Origin: Tuctoria greenei
Taxonomy: Eukaryota > Streptophyta > Magnoliopsida > Poales > Poaceae
Reading direction: 5' to 3'
NCBI GenBank assembly: GCA_036927565.1
Contig: JAYESD010000003.1
Coordinates: 81,761,311 to 81,825,310 of the forward strand
DNA length: 64,000 nucleotides
The stretch's first letter is position 1. Each line of letters begins with the position of its first letter. Below, one piece after another: positions 35,801 to 47,327 of the stretch. Both the position numbers and the translations under genes were made by a program. Below the pieces are notes generated by a model. That model was not told the DNA's origin. It worked only from the letters and a program-made list of their open reading frames with translations, and made no database searches.

Positions 35801-36860
35801 ACTTTTCGAGGTTTTTGCTCAGGTAGGAGCGCTAGGACCTATAGAAACTATCTCTAAGCAATTGCATAGAATGATTACTTGTAGAAAGAGAATTTAAACG
35901 AAAACCGAGCGAGCTCCCTCACATTGGCCGGAAAGAAGACGACGGATAACTTGCTCATTTCTCAATGAAAAGGGAAACGGTTTGCACCGCGAGTTAGAGC
36001 TCGACTAGGCGCACCTTTAAGCTGTTGGGATCGTGGCTTGAAACTGCACGAGCGCACCACGGAGCAGAGGCGAGCGGCGACGATGGTGCGCGGCGGCGAA
36101 GAAGTCGCGAGAGGGGGAATCACCGATCGGGGAAGGGGAAATACTGGGGTTGCGGCCGGCCTTTTATAGCGCCGCGGCAAGCAAGCAGGCAGTTCGCTGG
36201 AGCTTGCATGCGCGCGCGCTGTCGAGCGGGCAAGCGCCGGTGCAGAGATGGCAGGCGGCCGACCTGACCCGTTCAGCAGCGGCTAACCTGTGGGGCCCAC
36301 AGGTCAGTCAGACCCCAACACAAAAGTTAATAATTCATTAAAAAATAGAAGATCAACTCCAAAAATCATGAAACTTTGTGGAGATGGTAAATGAATTATT
36401 CTGAACCCAATGGTGAACTCAAATCTTGTGTTCAAAGAAGTGGGAAAAGAATTTAAAATTCAGATTTGAATTTGATTCAAACTTGCTAAGCGCCTCAAAT
36501 AAAATAGCAAATGAGTTCCCAAAATCTTGAAATTTTGCAGGCAAGCTATTGAGAATATTAGAAGTTCAAGGAAAAATTTAGAGCCTCTAATTTGAATATT
36601 TTTGGCAGGGCCAATTAGTACTGCACTTTAAATTGCCTTAATAATCTTCATCCAAATAATTCTAAAAATTGAATAGGGACGAATAAAATCATTCTAGAAT
36701 TATTGATGATGTCAAATACTCATGTTAATAAAATTTAACCATGAGTGCAAGAAAGGTTTGGATGGTATTAAGTTCATGTGTACCACTATATTGGATCTTT
36801 AATATAGTTGATCACAAAACTCATGACTGAATTCACATGCCATAAAAGTGGGGTTTTACA
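32813..36860 (-). mobile_element. Solo LTR, 4048 bp, inserted in Sirevirus A gag (TSD CCAAG)
   Basis: The plus strand begins TGTGGGGACCGG and ends GGGTTTTACA. CCAAG at 32808-32812 is repeated exactly at 36861-36865. Gag similarity resumes on both sides. In its own orientation (minus) it starts TGTAAAACCCC. There is no gag or pol inside. A GC-rich promoter-like zone (35,230-36,300) and a minus-strand TATA box fit the U3/R part. The first 1.4 kb matches the copy at 60261. Long size suggests a Tekay-like family; that is inference. Confidence 0.92.
36161..36170 (-). promoter_or_regulatory. TATA box of the 4-kb LTR
   Basis: The minus strand reads GCTATAAAAG immediately beside GC-rich sequence, about 690 bp from the LTR 5' end in its own orientation. 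Confidence 0.6.
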
Positions 36861-36865
36861 CCAAG

Positions 36866-37755
36866 CACTTCATTCGGGGTCGAATTGTGGAAATCGGGGC
36901 TCTCCTGGACTAGAGTGCAAAGTGTGACATTCCTTGGCATAAATGCCCTTATCAATCTCTTCACCACCTCATGCTCCGTCCATTTGGTGCATCCATATGC
37001 ACGTCTCTTGTTGATGAGTGTCTTGAGCCTACTGTACCTCTCTTTTGGTGTTTCACCGTCTTCCATGACGAACCGACCAAGCTCCCCCTCAATCATCTCT
37101 ATCTTGGCCTCTTGCACAGATCGGTTGCCCTCATGAGCAATCTTGAATGTCTCCCATATATCCTTGACAAGCTCAAGCCCATCCACCATGTTGAACTCTT
37201 CTTGGCTTAGGGATGAGTTTAACATGGCAGTGGCTTGAGCATTGTAGTGGATTTGTTGTTCTTGCTCGTAGGAGAGCTCTTGATCATCCATGGGATATCT
37301 ACTCCTATGCATACGATGTGCCATAGGCTAGGACTGAGAGAGATTAGATGCAATTTCATATTGTGCATCCACGTAGTGTAATTTCTGCCATCAAATTGTT
37401 GAGGCTTGCCCATTGGAATGGATAGATAATTAGAATGAGCATTCAAGCGCTCATAGTTGAAAGGATATCGGGAGTAGTCTTGTTGACTACTCTTTGCCTT
37501 CTTCTCCCTTTCAAGTCTTTTCTTCTTTCTTGCCTCTTTATCCATCTTCCTTTGTTGTGTTGCAGGGTGGGCAACTTCCTCATCTTGGGCTTCTTCATCA
37601 GATCTTGAGATGTTATGTGTTGAGGGTGGACCTTGAGGCTTGTGAGGCGGAGGCTTGGAGCCTTGAGTTTCTTGTGCATTGGTATCATTGGCTTTGGTGC
37701 CATCCTCCTTTGGTCCTTGCTTGAGCGGGTCCTCGTTGCCGGAGATGTTGGCCAT
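36866..37755 (-). pseudogene. gag: Sirevirus A gag, N-terminal part
   Basis: It starts at ATG 37755 (MANISGNEDP), 39 bp after the primer site. A lysine-rich segment leads into DYSRYPFNYERL, YLSIPMGKPQQFDGRNYTTW and LHLISLSPSLWHIVC, the conserved Sirevirus gag N-terminus also seen in C and E. A frame change near 37,320 precedes EFNMVDGLELVKDIWETFKIAHEG and ERYSRLKTLINK. It is cut by the solo LTR at 36865. Confidence 0.88.
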
Positions 37756-37793
37756 CTTATGTCCAAGAGGTTAATCTTTTCGCGAAGAAACCT

Positions 37794-37807
37794 GCTCTGA
37801 TACCAAT
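37794..37807 (-). other. Primer-binding site of Sirevirus A
   Basis: The minus strand reads ATTGGTATCAGAGC, complementary to the 3' end of initiator tRNA-Met, as in most copia elements. It directly abuts the LTR end TTTCA. Confidence 0.88.
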
Positions 37808-38323
37808 TGAAAGGTGGCCTAGAGGGAGGGTCAATAGGTAATTAAAACAAATAAGCATCAATTAAAACTGTCCTGATCCCAAATTCTCGGATAAGTCCGA
37901 GCTGGGTCCGGACTTGTCTGACTTTTCTCGAATAAGTTTGAGAGGAGTCGGATATGTCCGAGCTCTTGGGTAGTACTTGATCAAAGGAGGGTTTTTTAGC
38001 AACTCTATTGAATCAAAATGCAACCTAGCAGATCTATGAGCAATATAACAAGTTAAGTAAGTTATAGAACATGCTAGAACAAGTGGAGACAAGAAAAATC
38101 TAGATTATCTCAATAGAGAGTAAAACAGTGCACAAAATTACATGAGACAAGGGACCAAGAGATTTTTCACCGAGGTTCAGTTTCACAAATAAACCTACAT
38201 CCGTGTTGAGGAGTCCACAAAGGATCGAGCTTTCTCTAGCCCTACCCTAACCAAGCCGCTACAAAGGCTGGCTTGATCTTCCACTATCATAAGGGGTGAT
38301 ACAAACTTTTCGAAATCAAAATT
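37808..38323 (-). repeat. Partial 5' LTR of Sirevirus A
   Basis: It starts TGAAAGGTGGCCTAGAGG on the plus strand, the complement of a Sirevirus LTR 3' end. It contains CGGACTT/CGGATATGTCCG palindromes (for example 37948-37961). It is interrupted at 38324 by element B, with AAATT (38319-38323) as the probable TSD side. Confidence 0.82.
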
Positions 38324-40004
38324 TGTGATACCTATGTGTGTTGAATACATTGGATATTGTGAGAAAAGTTTTGAATATTGCCAAAACACCCTTTTCAACG
38401 AGGTCTGACTTTAGGTCTAAGCTCCGCCAAGTTCCGACAATAGGTCCGACATGCTTTGGGTAGCTCCGACAAGGTCCAACAATAGGACCGACATGCTCTG
38501 GGTAGCTCCGACAATGTCCGACAATAAGCCCGACTTCTTTTGGGTAGCTCCGGCAAGGTCCGACACGAGGTTCGAGAAACTTTGGCTAGGTTCGGCGCAA
38601 GGTCCAGTTAGCTTTGGCAAGGTCCGGTCAAGATCGCAGTGGTTTTGCTTTTAACTTGCAATGTTTCAAACTTTCTTTATGCTCATGGTAAGGGTTTATT
38701 AGTATTCATTTGCTAAGTTTTTGACGTGTTTTGGTGGTTAAGGCTGGAATTATATTGTTGTGTTTGCAACATGCTTATGTGAGGTGCTCACATAAAGTGT
38801 TGTGGTTATCGAACTAATGTGAGTCAAGTCGAGGACTTGTGCTCGGAGGAATTGGTTATTTATCCATGTGCAGGTGTTGCTTGAGTTCAAGACGTGGCTG
38901 GTGACGGGATCCATTGAACTAGTCTTAGGGAGAAGATGAGGTTCAACAACCAAGTTCGGGAGGAATTGTGGTTGAGTTGATCGGGAGGTCGCGCGACATG
39001 TTTGAGTCAAGAACAATGCATATGAAGGTATCGTGGACGTTGTTGTAAGGTGTTTGCAGGTGTGCAAGGAGTGCATGGACGTGGCAACATGGTTCCAAGG
39101 CGTGATAAAGAGAAGTGGACGTAAAGAATTGGTTGGAAAAGTCAAACCGGCTGGATTATGGACTCAGGCTGCGGCTGAGTCGGTTTTGACTCAAATATGA
39201 AAAGATTTGAGTTGGTTATGATAGGATTTCGTGTGGGTTACGAAGTTGAATTGTTTTAAGAATGTGGGATACGTTCCTAAGGTGTTTGGAAGTCTTAAGA
39301 TTGCTTGTATCTACGTATGGAAAAGTCTTGAGCAGTTATGGAAACTTTCGGTTGAAACTGAGTAGGATTAGAGTCCTAGTTTGGATTGAGGTGGCCTTGG
39401 GGCTGGTTATAAAAGCAAGGGAGGCCAGAGCTCGTGATGAGATGACTTTGGGGTTGTTCCTCTTGTGTAAATTCGTAGTTTAGACGAGCTTTTGTGCCTT
39501 GTTCTTCTGACTTGTTTCAGACAGGTTTTTCTCTATGAGTTTTTGCACAGCACTATATTGAGTCGGTGTTTTTATCATAACTCGAGTTTTACATATCCAA
39601 TTGATGTCATCCTTTTTGTTTTGTCTTCTCAACTTGACCGTATATCATATTTTCAAATTTCACGGTCATTGGATTTGTCGTTTTTGATCTACATGAGTTT
39701 CTTTGTAGTGTTGCAGATTTGTTTTTACTCGAGTAGAACAGATTGACCTTTGTTCGATCTTTCGACCATAACATGAGTTTTTCTCAATGGTTTTCTGTGA
39801 TTCTTGTTGTAGTGTCTTAGTGACTTGATTATCTATAATATCTACCACTTTTTCACGTTTGAAAATGTTTAGATTAGTTGCACACACGGTTTCTTAACAG
39901 ATTGATTTTCTACCGAGGGCTTTTGTTGTTTCCACTGGAAAAAGTTTAAATCTACCATTCACCCCCCCTCTCTGGTAGCTTTTCACGTGCTATTCGATCC
40001 TACA
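38324..40004 (+). repeat. 5' LTR of element B (1681 bp)
   Basis: It starts TGTGATACCTATG and ends CGATCCTACA. ATTGGTATCAAAGCC follows as a primer site with one change from the consensus. A block of 42-bp tandem repeats occupies 38423-38620. Confidence 0.85.
38423..38620. repeat. 42-bp tandem repeats in the B LTR
   Basis: Four to five imperfect units carry GTAGCTCCGACAAGGTCC followed by a variable part ending CTTTGG or CTCTGG. The 42-nt period is a multiple of three, and both strands are open across the block. Confidence 0.8.
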
Positions 40005-40065
40005 ATTGGTATCAAAGCCACAGTGCTCTAATGTTTGTGATTTTCACGTGTTTTGACTAATCATC

Positions 40066-40994
40066 ATGGAGAAATACTCTACAAAACCTTTTGTGTTTAG
40101 TTGCATTGATTTTTATGTTTGGATGGCATGTATGGAGGCTTTCATGCAGGCGCAAGGATTTGCAATATGGGAAAAGGTGTACAAGCCTTACGATGTGCTG
40201 CCAAACAATCAAGTGACCGCTACAAACATGAGATATGTCGACAATAACAACAAGACTCGGAACTTGATCATACATGGACTGATTCAAAGCGACTTCGATC
40301 GAATTGCACACCTCCGATCTGCATACGATGTTTGGAAAGCTTTGTGTAATTATTATGAAGGATCCAACACTATCAATGAGGTGAGACAGGACATGTTCAA
40401 GAAAGAATACATTCGCTCCGAGATGCAACCCGGTGAGTCAATCAATGACCTCTTTGTTCGCTTGAACAAAATTCTCAGCAACTTGCGTAGTGTCAACATT
40501 ATTTTTTCAAATGCTGAAAACGCTAGGCAATTACTAAGTGCATTAGACATGTTCATTTGGGAGATGAAAGTTACATCTATTAGTGAGTCCACTGATATGA
40601 GTACACTTACATTAAATGTGCTATACTCCAAGTTAAAAACTCATGAAATTGACATAATCTCACGTAAGAACCCCAACAAGTCTCTTGCTTTCGTTTCTCA
40701 ACGTGACATGCCTAGCTCTAACCAATCTTCATCATGTCGTACACTTGCTTTGCCGCCCTCTCTAACCCTTGAACAGAATGAAGAGTTTCTAGAGGAGGAG
40801 CTAGCACTTCTTTCTACTCGATTCTCAAAAGCATTGCAAAATGTGAGAACTCGAAGAAGAGGAAGTGGTGTTTATCAACGATGCTTTGAATGTAGTAAGA
40901 CAAGACATTTTCATACAGATTTCCCAAATCTTTTAGGTCCTACTTCTCGTGATGAGAAGCAAACAAAGTTCAAATCCTCCTCTGCAAACATAAC
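40066..40994 (+). CDS. gag: Copia element B gag, 3'-truncated by Sirevirus C
   Basis: ATG at 40066 follows the primer site by 47 bp. 310 codons are open without a stop. Recognisable parts: VWMACMEAFMQAQGFAIW, a DRIAHLRSAYDVWKALCNYYEG UBN2-type segment, YIRSEMQPGESINDLFVRLNKI, and a knuckle-like CFECSKTRHFHTDF (the last Cys is Phe). The final about 15 codons before the stop at 41040 are LTR sequence of Sirevirus C, so the natural C-terminus is lost. Confidence 0.88.
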
Positions 40995-42508
40995 TGAAAG
41001 TGCATCTAAGAATCCCATGTGGGTTTTGGATGATTTATGACAAGCAAATGAGATCCTAACTACTTTGTTGAGATGAGCACAGGTTTTAATGGGAAAATAA
41101 GCAAAGTGCCAGAAAGAAGGGAGAATTTGGAGCAATGTGGAGAAGAGCTCAAGGAACAAGTGTAGTAGATGTGTGTGGAGTGTGTTAAGGAAACACACTC
41201 CAAGAGCTCAAACACAAATAAACACACACATTGCACAAATTTATACAGGATCGGACTAGTCCGACTGACACCGGACTAGTCCGATATCTCTCTGCACAAG
41301 ATCGGACAAGTCCAATATCACCACGGACTAGTCCGATATCTCTCTTACTAGAATCGGACTAATCCTCCCCAGTGCGGACTAGTCCTCAAAGCACTTCACA
41401 AGTTGCACAAAATCGTACAAGTCTGATCACTCAACGGACTAGTCCGATATCATTCTGATCTAAATCGGACAAGTCCGATATTGACACGGACTAGTCCGAA
41501 AACCCTCTGATCTAAATTGGACAAGTCCTCCAAGTGTGGACTTGTCACCCAATTCACTTAGGGTTTCACTATCTGGACAAGTCTGATGACTATCGGACTA
41601 GTCCAAAGTTTTCCAGAAACGAAATCGGACAAGTCCGCTCCTAGCCGGACTAGTTCGATATTTTGGGACACTTAGGGTTTGCTACACACAGCACACCAAA
41701 CTAGTCCGATCTTTCTAAACCCTAACGATCACTTTTAGAAACCCCGTATAAATAGATGTGCACGGCCCAACTTTAAAACTTCTCGACCCCCTGCGCTGTC
41801 ACACCTCCCAAGAGCCTCAAAAATACATCTCTCCATGAAATCAAAAGCCAAAAAGATCAATCCCTTGAGGATACACTTTGGAACATTGGAGAGACACGAT
41901 TCATCACTCTTGAACTCTTGGTTTGATTCCCTAACACACTCCTGTGATTTTCATTGTAATCTTTTGAGTGTGTTGTTGGTGGAGTTGTCATTGTAATCTA
42001 GGGGAGCCCTCAACGTGTGAGAAGGCCCCTTGAATTTGGTTATTTACCCTTTGTGATAAGAGAAGAGGATTGGCCTTCGTGGCAATCCGACGAGGCTAGG
42101 GTTGGAGAAGACTCGGTCCTTTTGTGGACTCCTCAACGTGGATGTAGGTTACCTCTGTGGGAGCCGAACCACGGGATAAATTGCTTCTGTTCTTGCTTTG
42201 TGTTCATCGTTCTTATTCTTTATATCAATCTAGGGTTTCAATCAATTTCACTTACTTTACGTTGAACCATCAAATATAAGCTTAACTTGTGGTATACCCT
42301 AGTTCATAATCTTGCAACACTTCTATTAACTTTATATTTCGGCTTCATACATCTTAGAATCAAATTAATCGATCAAACTTAGTTAACCTAGTCGGTACCC
42401 ACCGGACTAGTCCGATATCTCGAGTTTTGATCTGGTTGTTAAGTGTTGCAGGTTCCGACAAATTTCAAAAAGGCCTATTCACCCCCCCCCCCCTCTAGGC
42501 CACATTGA
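40995..42508 (+). repeat. 5' LTR of Sirevirus C (1514 bp) with CGGACTAGTCCG palindromes
   Basis: It starts TGAAAGTGCATCTAAG and ends CTCTAGGCCACATTGA (the terminal CA has become GA). Palindromes of type CGGAC(T/A)AGTCCG recur at about 41249-41706. A perfect 10-bp hairpin GGAGTGTGTT/AACACACTCC lies at 41177-41201. A TATA box (GTATAAATAG) is near 41747. The primer site reads ATTGGTATTAGAGC, with one change from consensus. Confidence 0.9.
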
Positions 42509-42560
42509 ATTGGTATTAGAGCGGGTTCTTCAAGAAAGAGACTAATCGCTCGAAGAGATC

Positions 42561-43846
42561 ATGTCAGACATGAAGGACGTACACAAGAGCAACAACCAAG
42601 AGAAGGTTGATGATGATAAGAATTAGAAAGTTGAAAAGCTCCTCGAAGCCATTAAAGACTTCGAGGATGACGATGAGGAGACATTTGAACTAAAGGCGCT
42701 CCTATGAAAGAAGACTCTTTCCAAAGGGAAAGTGAAAGTCGAAGATGAAAAGAAGAAGAAGGGGAGTAGTCACACCGACTACTCCCGATATCCTTTCAAC
42801 TATGCTCATCTTAATTCCAGCAATAATCATTATTTATCTATCCCTCTAGGAAAAGCCCCACACTTCGATGGAAGTGATTACTCAATGTGGAGGCAGAATA
42901 TGAAAATTCATCTAATCTCTCTCAATCCAAGTTTATGGCATATTGTGTGCACAGGGATAGATATCCCGAAAGACAATGAAGATCTCACACCAAGCCCAGA
43001 GCAGGCAATTCATGGAAATGCTCAAGCCGCAGTAGTGATTACCTCTTCGCTCAGTCGGGACGAGTTCACCAAGGTGGATGGACTCAAGATTGCAAAGGAA
43101 ATCTGGTACACATTACAAACTGCACATGAAGGTGATCGTCATGTGCGTGAATCAAAGATCGAAATGATCGAGGGCGAATTGGGAAGATTCGCAATCGAAG
43201 AAGATGAGTCACCTCAAGATATGTACAACAGACTTAAGACGCTCATCAACAAGGTTCGATCTTATGGAAGCAAGAAGTGGAACGACCACGAGGTGGTGAA
43301 GCTCATCCTTAGAGCTTTCATGCCTCGCAACGTCACCTTATGCTCCATGATTAGAGAAAGCCCCGGATACAAGAGAATGACTTCGGATGAGCTACTTGGG
43401 AAAATCATCAATTTTGAGATGATGGAAAAGCAAGCGAAGCATGTCAAGGAAATTGCCAACCTTACCTCGGCAAAGAAGAAAGGGGTTGCCTTGAAGTCCA
43501 CCCTCAAGCCCTTATCTAAAGAATCACGAGAAGCTCAATTAGAGGAAGACGGTGACGATGAGAGCAGTGATTTGGATGAAGATGACATGATACTACTCAT
43601 GAAGAAATTCAAGAAAATGATGAAGAAGAGACAAGGCGCCAAATCAAGTGAAGGAAAATACAAGGAAAGAACAAAGCAAAAGTTGAGGCGGGCATGCTAT
43701 AATTGTGGTGAGTATAGCCACTTTATAGTTGATTGCCCATATGAAGAGAACAAGAAGAAGACTAAAGAAGCCAAGCCTCAACCCAAGAAATTTTTCAAGA
43801 AGAAGAAACAAGCCGAACAAGCACACATAGGCAAAGAGTGGGCCTC
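42561..43846 (+). pseudogene. gag: Sirevirus C gag, 5' stops and 3' truncation
   Basis: The frame starts MSDMKDVHKSNNQ at 42561. It has a TAG at about 42625 and a TGA at about 42705, then is open from 42732. It contains DYSRYPFNYAHL, FDGSDYSMWRQNMK, NPSLWHIVC, a helical capsid segment, and an intact CCHC knuckle CYNCGEYSHFIVDC (43697-43738). The gag core is close to that of E throughout, so C and E are sister families. It is cut by the D LTR at 43847. Confidence 0.9.
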
Positions 43847-45293
43847 TGAAAGCATCTAGGCCCAAATGAGGTATGGTTTCGGTGATTAATGACAACCGTT
43901 AGATATTACTAATGAGTTTGTGGATGCGAGGTCTCACGTATAACACATCAAATGGAATGAACTATCTATTCATATCAATCTACTGCTCATTGGATACAAA
44001 TGGAGACCCCTCAACGAACTATTCTAAGGGGTTAATCGATTTTCATGAAGACTAAAAGAAGAACTCATACGTCAACGCAATTCCATCAAAATTGACAACA
44101 CAAGGAACTCAATATTCATCAGAAGAACATTCCCAACAAATGTCAAAGAGGTCACTCAAGCAAATTCCAAAAGATCAACTTAAAACAACTCGAAGCAAAC
44201 AAGATCAACACACCAGATCATCCAATGTTCTGTGAAAGGACTACACCGGTCGAGTTGTGTCAACAGAATAAGAAGACCTCAAAGCTGAAGTACACACCGG
44301 ATCATCCGATGTGTAGGAAGTGGTACATCGGTCTAATTCAACAGAAGCAATTATTTCTGGACCGATTCTCAAAATCAACTCACCGGATCATCCGATGAAC
44401 ACAGAAGCACACATCGGTCGATTACTCCAGTAAGCATCAGGTTTGAGTAAATTCTGGAGGAAGAGCCACCGGATCATCCGATAAGAAGACAGGATCAACA
44501 TCGGTCTAACAATGGTCATATCTGACACAATGACGTCAGCTAAAGTAACTTGACCGATGATAACTAAAGGGGAGACATCGGATCATCCGGTGTTCACAGT
44601 AAAGTTCTGTCAGCCTACTTTTACAACGGCTATTTCGGGGAGGCTGGCTATAAATACCCCCTAATCCTGTCATTTCGTCAAGTCTTGATCACCAGACACC
44701 ATCAACACATCCACAAGCGTTCAAGACCAAGAGAAATCACTTCCACACCTATTCGATCATCTATACACCAAGGTTTAGGCTAGAACTAGCTAGAGAGAGA
44801 GCTTGTGTGCCACCATTCTGGGTGAGTGGACTCTCTAGGATAGTGTGAGAGCCTCAAGGGAGTGTCCTTGGTGTTTGTAATCGTGAGGAGACTTCCGGAG
44901 CTTGCCAAGGCGTTTGTGGAAGCCTGGAAGGTCGAAGTTGTACAAGGCTTGAGCTCCACCTTGCCAAGGGAGGCGAACGGAGAGGAATAGTGAAGATCCC
45001 TCGTCTTGGTGACTTGGGTGTGGCAAAAACATTTGGTGGGTGCCACAACGTGGATGTAGGAAGATCTTAACGATCTTGCCGAACCACGGGATAAATCCTT
45101 GTCTCCTCGAGAGTTTGCATCCTTCTCCTTTCCCTTACTTTTATGCATTTTAAATTCCGCGAAGTTTCCATCTACTAGAATGCATAGATAGTTTGTGTAG
45201 GGATTGGGGTTTAGAAATTAAGTTTCATTGCTTAGAATTTTTCGAAGAAAGCCCAATTCACCCACCCCCCCTCTTGGGCATTCGGTCCTTACA
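43847..45293 (+). repeat. 5' LTR of Sirevirus D (1447 bp) with CGGATCATCCG repeats
   Basis: It starts TGAAAGCATCTAGGCCC and ends TTCGGTCCTTACA. Inverted repeats CACCGGATCATCCGATG (arms CGGAT/ATCCG around one base) occur at about 44296-44311, 44381-44397, 44468-44482 and 44575-44592, with eroded copies. The TATA box CTATAAATAC is near 44648. Confidence 0.9.
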
Positions 45294-45353
45294 ATTGGTA
45301 TCAGAGCAAGGTTGCTCATAGGATCATTATAGCTTCACCGCTAGAGAGCTAAA

Positions 45354-47062
45354 ATGGCCAAGGTTGGGGGTTCGGTTCCTATCTTCGAGGGCAAGAACTT
45401 TGCCTATTGGAAAGCACGCATGCGCGCTTATCTTGAGGCTATTGCTCCCGAAGTATGGGAAGCGACCCACGCGAGGTTTGGAGAACACAATTATGTTGGT
45501 GATCAAATTAAGTGGGATGCTAAAGCTAGAAATGCTATTTATGAATGCATTAGTCAAGATGTGTTTTCTAGGATTGCTAGCAAGGAAAAGGCTTGTGAAA
45601 TTTGGGCTTGCTTAATAGAGATTCATGAGGGTTCTTCTAGGGTCAAGTAACTTAAATATCACATGCTTAAAGCAAAATATGATGAATTTAAGATGCTACC
45701 TCATGAAAATGTCAATGAGATGTTCTCTCGCTTAAATGTGCTTATTAAAGAAATAAATGCTCTTGACATTGCTTCTGTTGGCAAGGGACTCATCAACCGC
45801 AAGATCCTCATGCTCCTTCCTAAGCCAAAGTACAACATCATCAACTCCATGCTCCAAAAAGAGTCACTTGACCACATTGAAGTTTCGGAGCTCATTGGAG
45901 AAATACACGCTCATGAGATGAGTGTACTTGGGATGATGGAGCAATCATCTTCAAAGACAATTGCTCTAAAGGCCTCCACCAAGAAAACAAGCCACAATAA
46001 GAAGAAGGTGGTTGAGCCTAGCTCAAGTGAAGAAGAACAAGCATCAAGTGAAGATGATGGTGATGAGCTCGCGTTGACGATGAGAAAGTTCTCACGCTTG
46101 AACTCCAAGATCACTAAGAAGGGATACACATTTGATCCTAAGAAGAGAGCATTTCTACCAAGGAGAGATGATCACAAGACTTGCTACAATTGTGGTGGTC
46201 AAGGCCACATCTCCTATGATTGTCCAAGACCGGACAAACGAAGAGAGAACCACAAGAGCAAGCATCGCAAGCTTGAAGGAAGTGATGATGATGAAGAAGA
46301 AGCCAAACCAAAGCCAAGATCCTTTGAGAAGAAGAAACATGACAAGGGCAAGAAGGCAAGGCTCTTCCCAAAGAAGAGAAATGGCCCACAAAAGGTGTTC
46401 ATGTGTGAGGCAAATGAATGGGTCACCGACGAAGAAACAAGTGATGAAGAGAGTGAAGAGGAAGAAGAAAGCTTGGCCGACCTCACCATCGCCAACAATG
46501 ATGATGCACCTCTTCATCCACCGCCCATGTGCCTCATGGCGAAAGGTAACACCAAGGTATGTGATGACTCTAGCGATGATGAGCTTTCCCCCGATGATTT
46601 AACTTCTTTGATAAATGAATATCATGCTATCATTAAGAGGGAAAAGAGTAAGGTTAAAGTGCTTGAAGAAACTCGTGCTAGACTTGAGAGTGCTAACCTT
46701 GATTTGCTTGACAAGTATGAAAGCATACTCAAAGAGCATGACACGCTCAAATCCCATGTCAAGCAAATTGAGGAAGAAAAGGCTAAAATCAAGATAGATA
46801 ATCATGAACTTAACTTAGCACACCAAACACTCTTGGAAGAGCACAACAAGTTAATACAAGAACATCAAACACTTAACCTTACTCATGACATGCTTGATCA
46901 AGAGTTCAAGCAAACTCTTAATGATAAGATATCCATTACTTCTCATGCCACTAATGCTTTGCACAAGTCTTTGCCTTTGAAAGCTAATGCTAGGGAGAAG
47001 GACTTGTTGGAAGAAATTGAGAGTCTCCGCACGAGTGTGGCTAGACTTTCAAAAGGGGAGGT
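45354..47062 (+). pseudogene. gag: Sirevirus D gag, N-terminal part
   Basis: ATG at 45354 (MAKVGGSVPIFEGKNFAYWK) lies 46 bp past the primer site. A single TAA at 45648-45650 replaces a probable Gln codon; otherwise the frame is open to the E insertion. It has a UBN2-type capsid region, a CCHC knuckle CYNCGGQGHISYDC (about 46,180-46,222), long acidic and lysine-rich runs, and a C-terminal heptad coiled coil (46,600-47,060). E inserted after SKGEV. Confidence 0.9.
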
Positions 47063-47327
47063 TGAAAGTGCATCTAGGACTCCCTTGTGGGTTTTGGATG
47101 ATTTATGACAAGCAATTGGGATCCTAATCCTTTTGTTGAGATGAATGCAGGAAAATGATGAAAAATGAGCAAAGTGCCAAAAAGAGGGAAATTGAGAAGG
47201 AAAATGGATTTGAGCTCAAGGAGAAGAAATTAGTAGTTTAGTATGTATGGAGTGTGTTAAGGAAACACACCCAAGAGCTCAATCTCACTTAATCACACAC
47301 ACACAATGCACAAAGCTATACAGGACC

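Larger units (their letters stand above)
26438..38323 (-). mobile_element. Sirevirus A (Ty1/copia), degenerate, minus strand
   Basis: Minus-strand order from right to left: LTR part (37808-38323), primer site (37794-37807), gag (37755 down to 31248, split by a solo LTR), pol (about 31245-28160), a palindrome-bearing spacer, and an additional ORF (27201-26438). The left end is cut by the large LTR-like repeat and the LTR is cut by element B at 38324. Gene order and protein similarity to element E identify it as a Sirevirus. Confidence 0.9.
38324..40994 (+). mobile_element. Copia element B (LTR and gag), interrupted by Sirevirus C
   Basis: The 5' LTR is at 38324-40004, primer site at 40005-40018 and gag from 40066. 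It inserted into the LTR of Sirevirus A and was itself cut in gag at 40995 by Sirevirus C. The rest of B is beyond the right edge of the window. The LTR family matches the relic LTR at 11888-13141. Confidence 0.88.
40995..43846 (+). mobile_element. Sirevirus C (LTR and gag), interrupted by Sirevirus D
   Basis: The 5' LTR is at 40995-42508, primer site at 42509-42522 and gag from about 42561. The target-side bases are ATAAC (40990-40994). It was cut in gag at 43847 by Sirevirus D; the remainder lies outside the window. Confidence 0.9.

Noticed and set aside
46155..46517. Hydrophobic minus-strand ORF that could be taken for a membrane protein
   Set aside because: Complement of the lysine/acid-rich gag of Sirevirus D; leucine- and phenylalanine-rich shadows arise from AAG/GAA codons.
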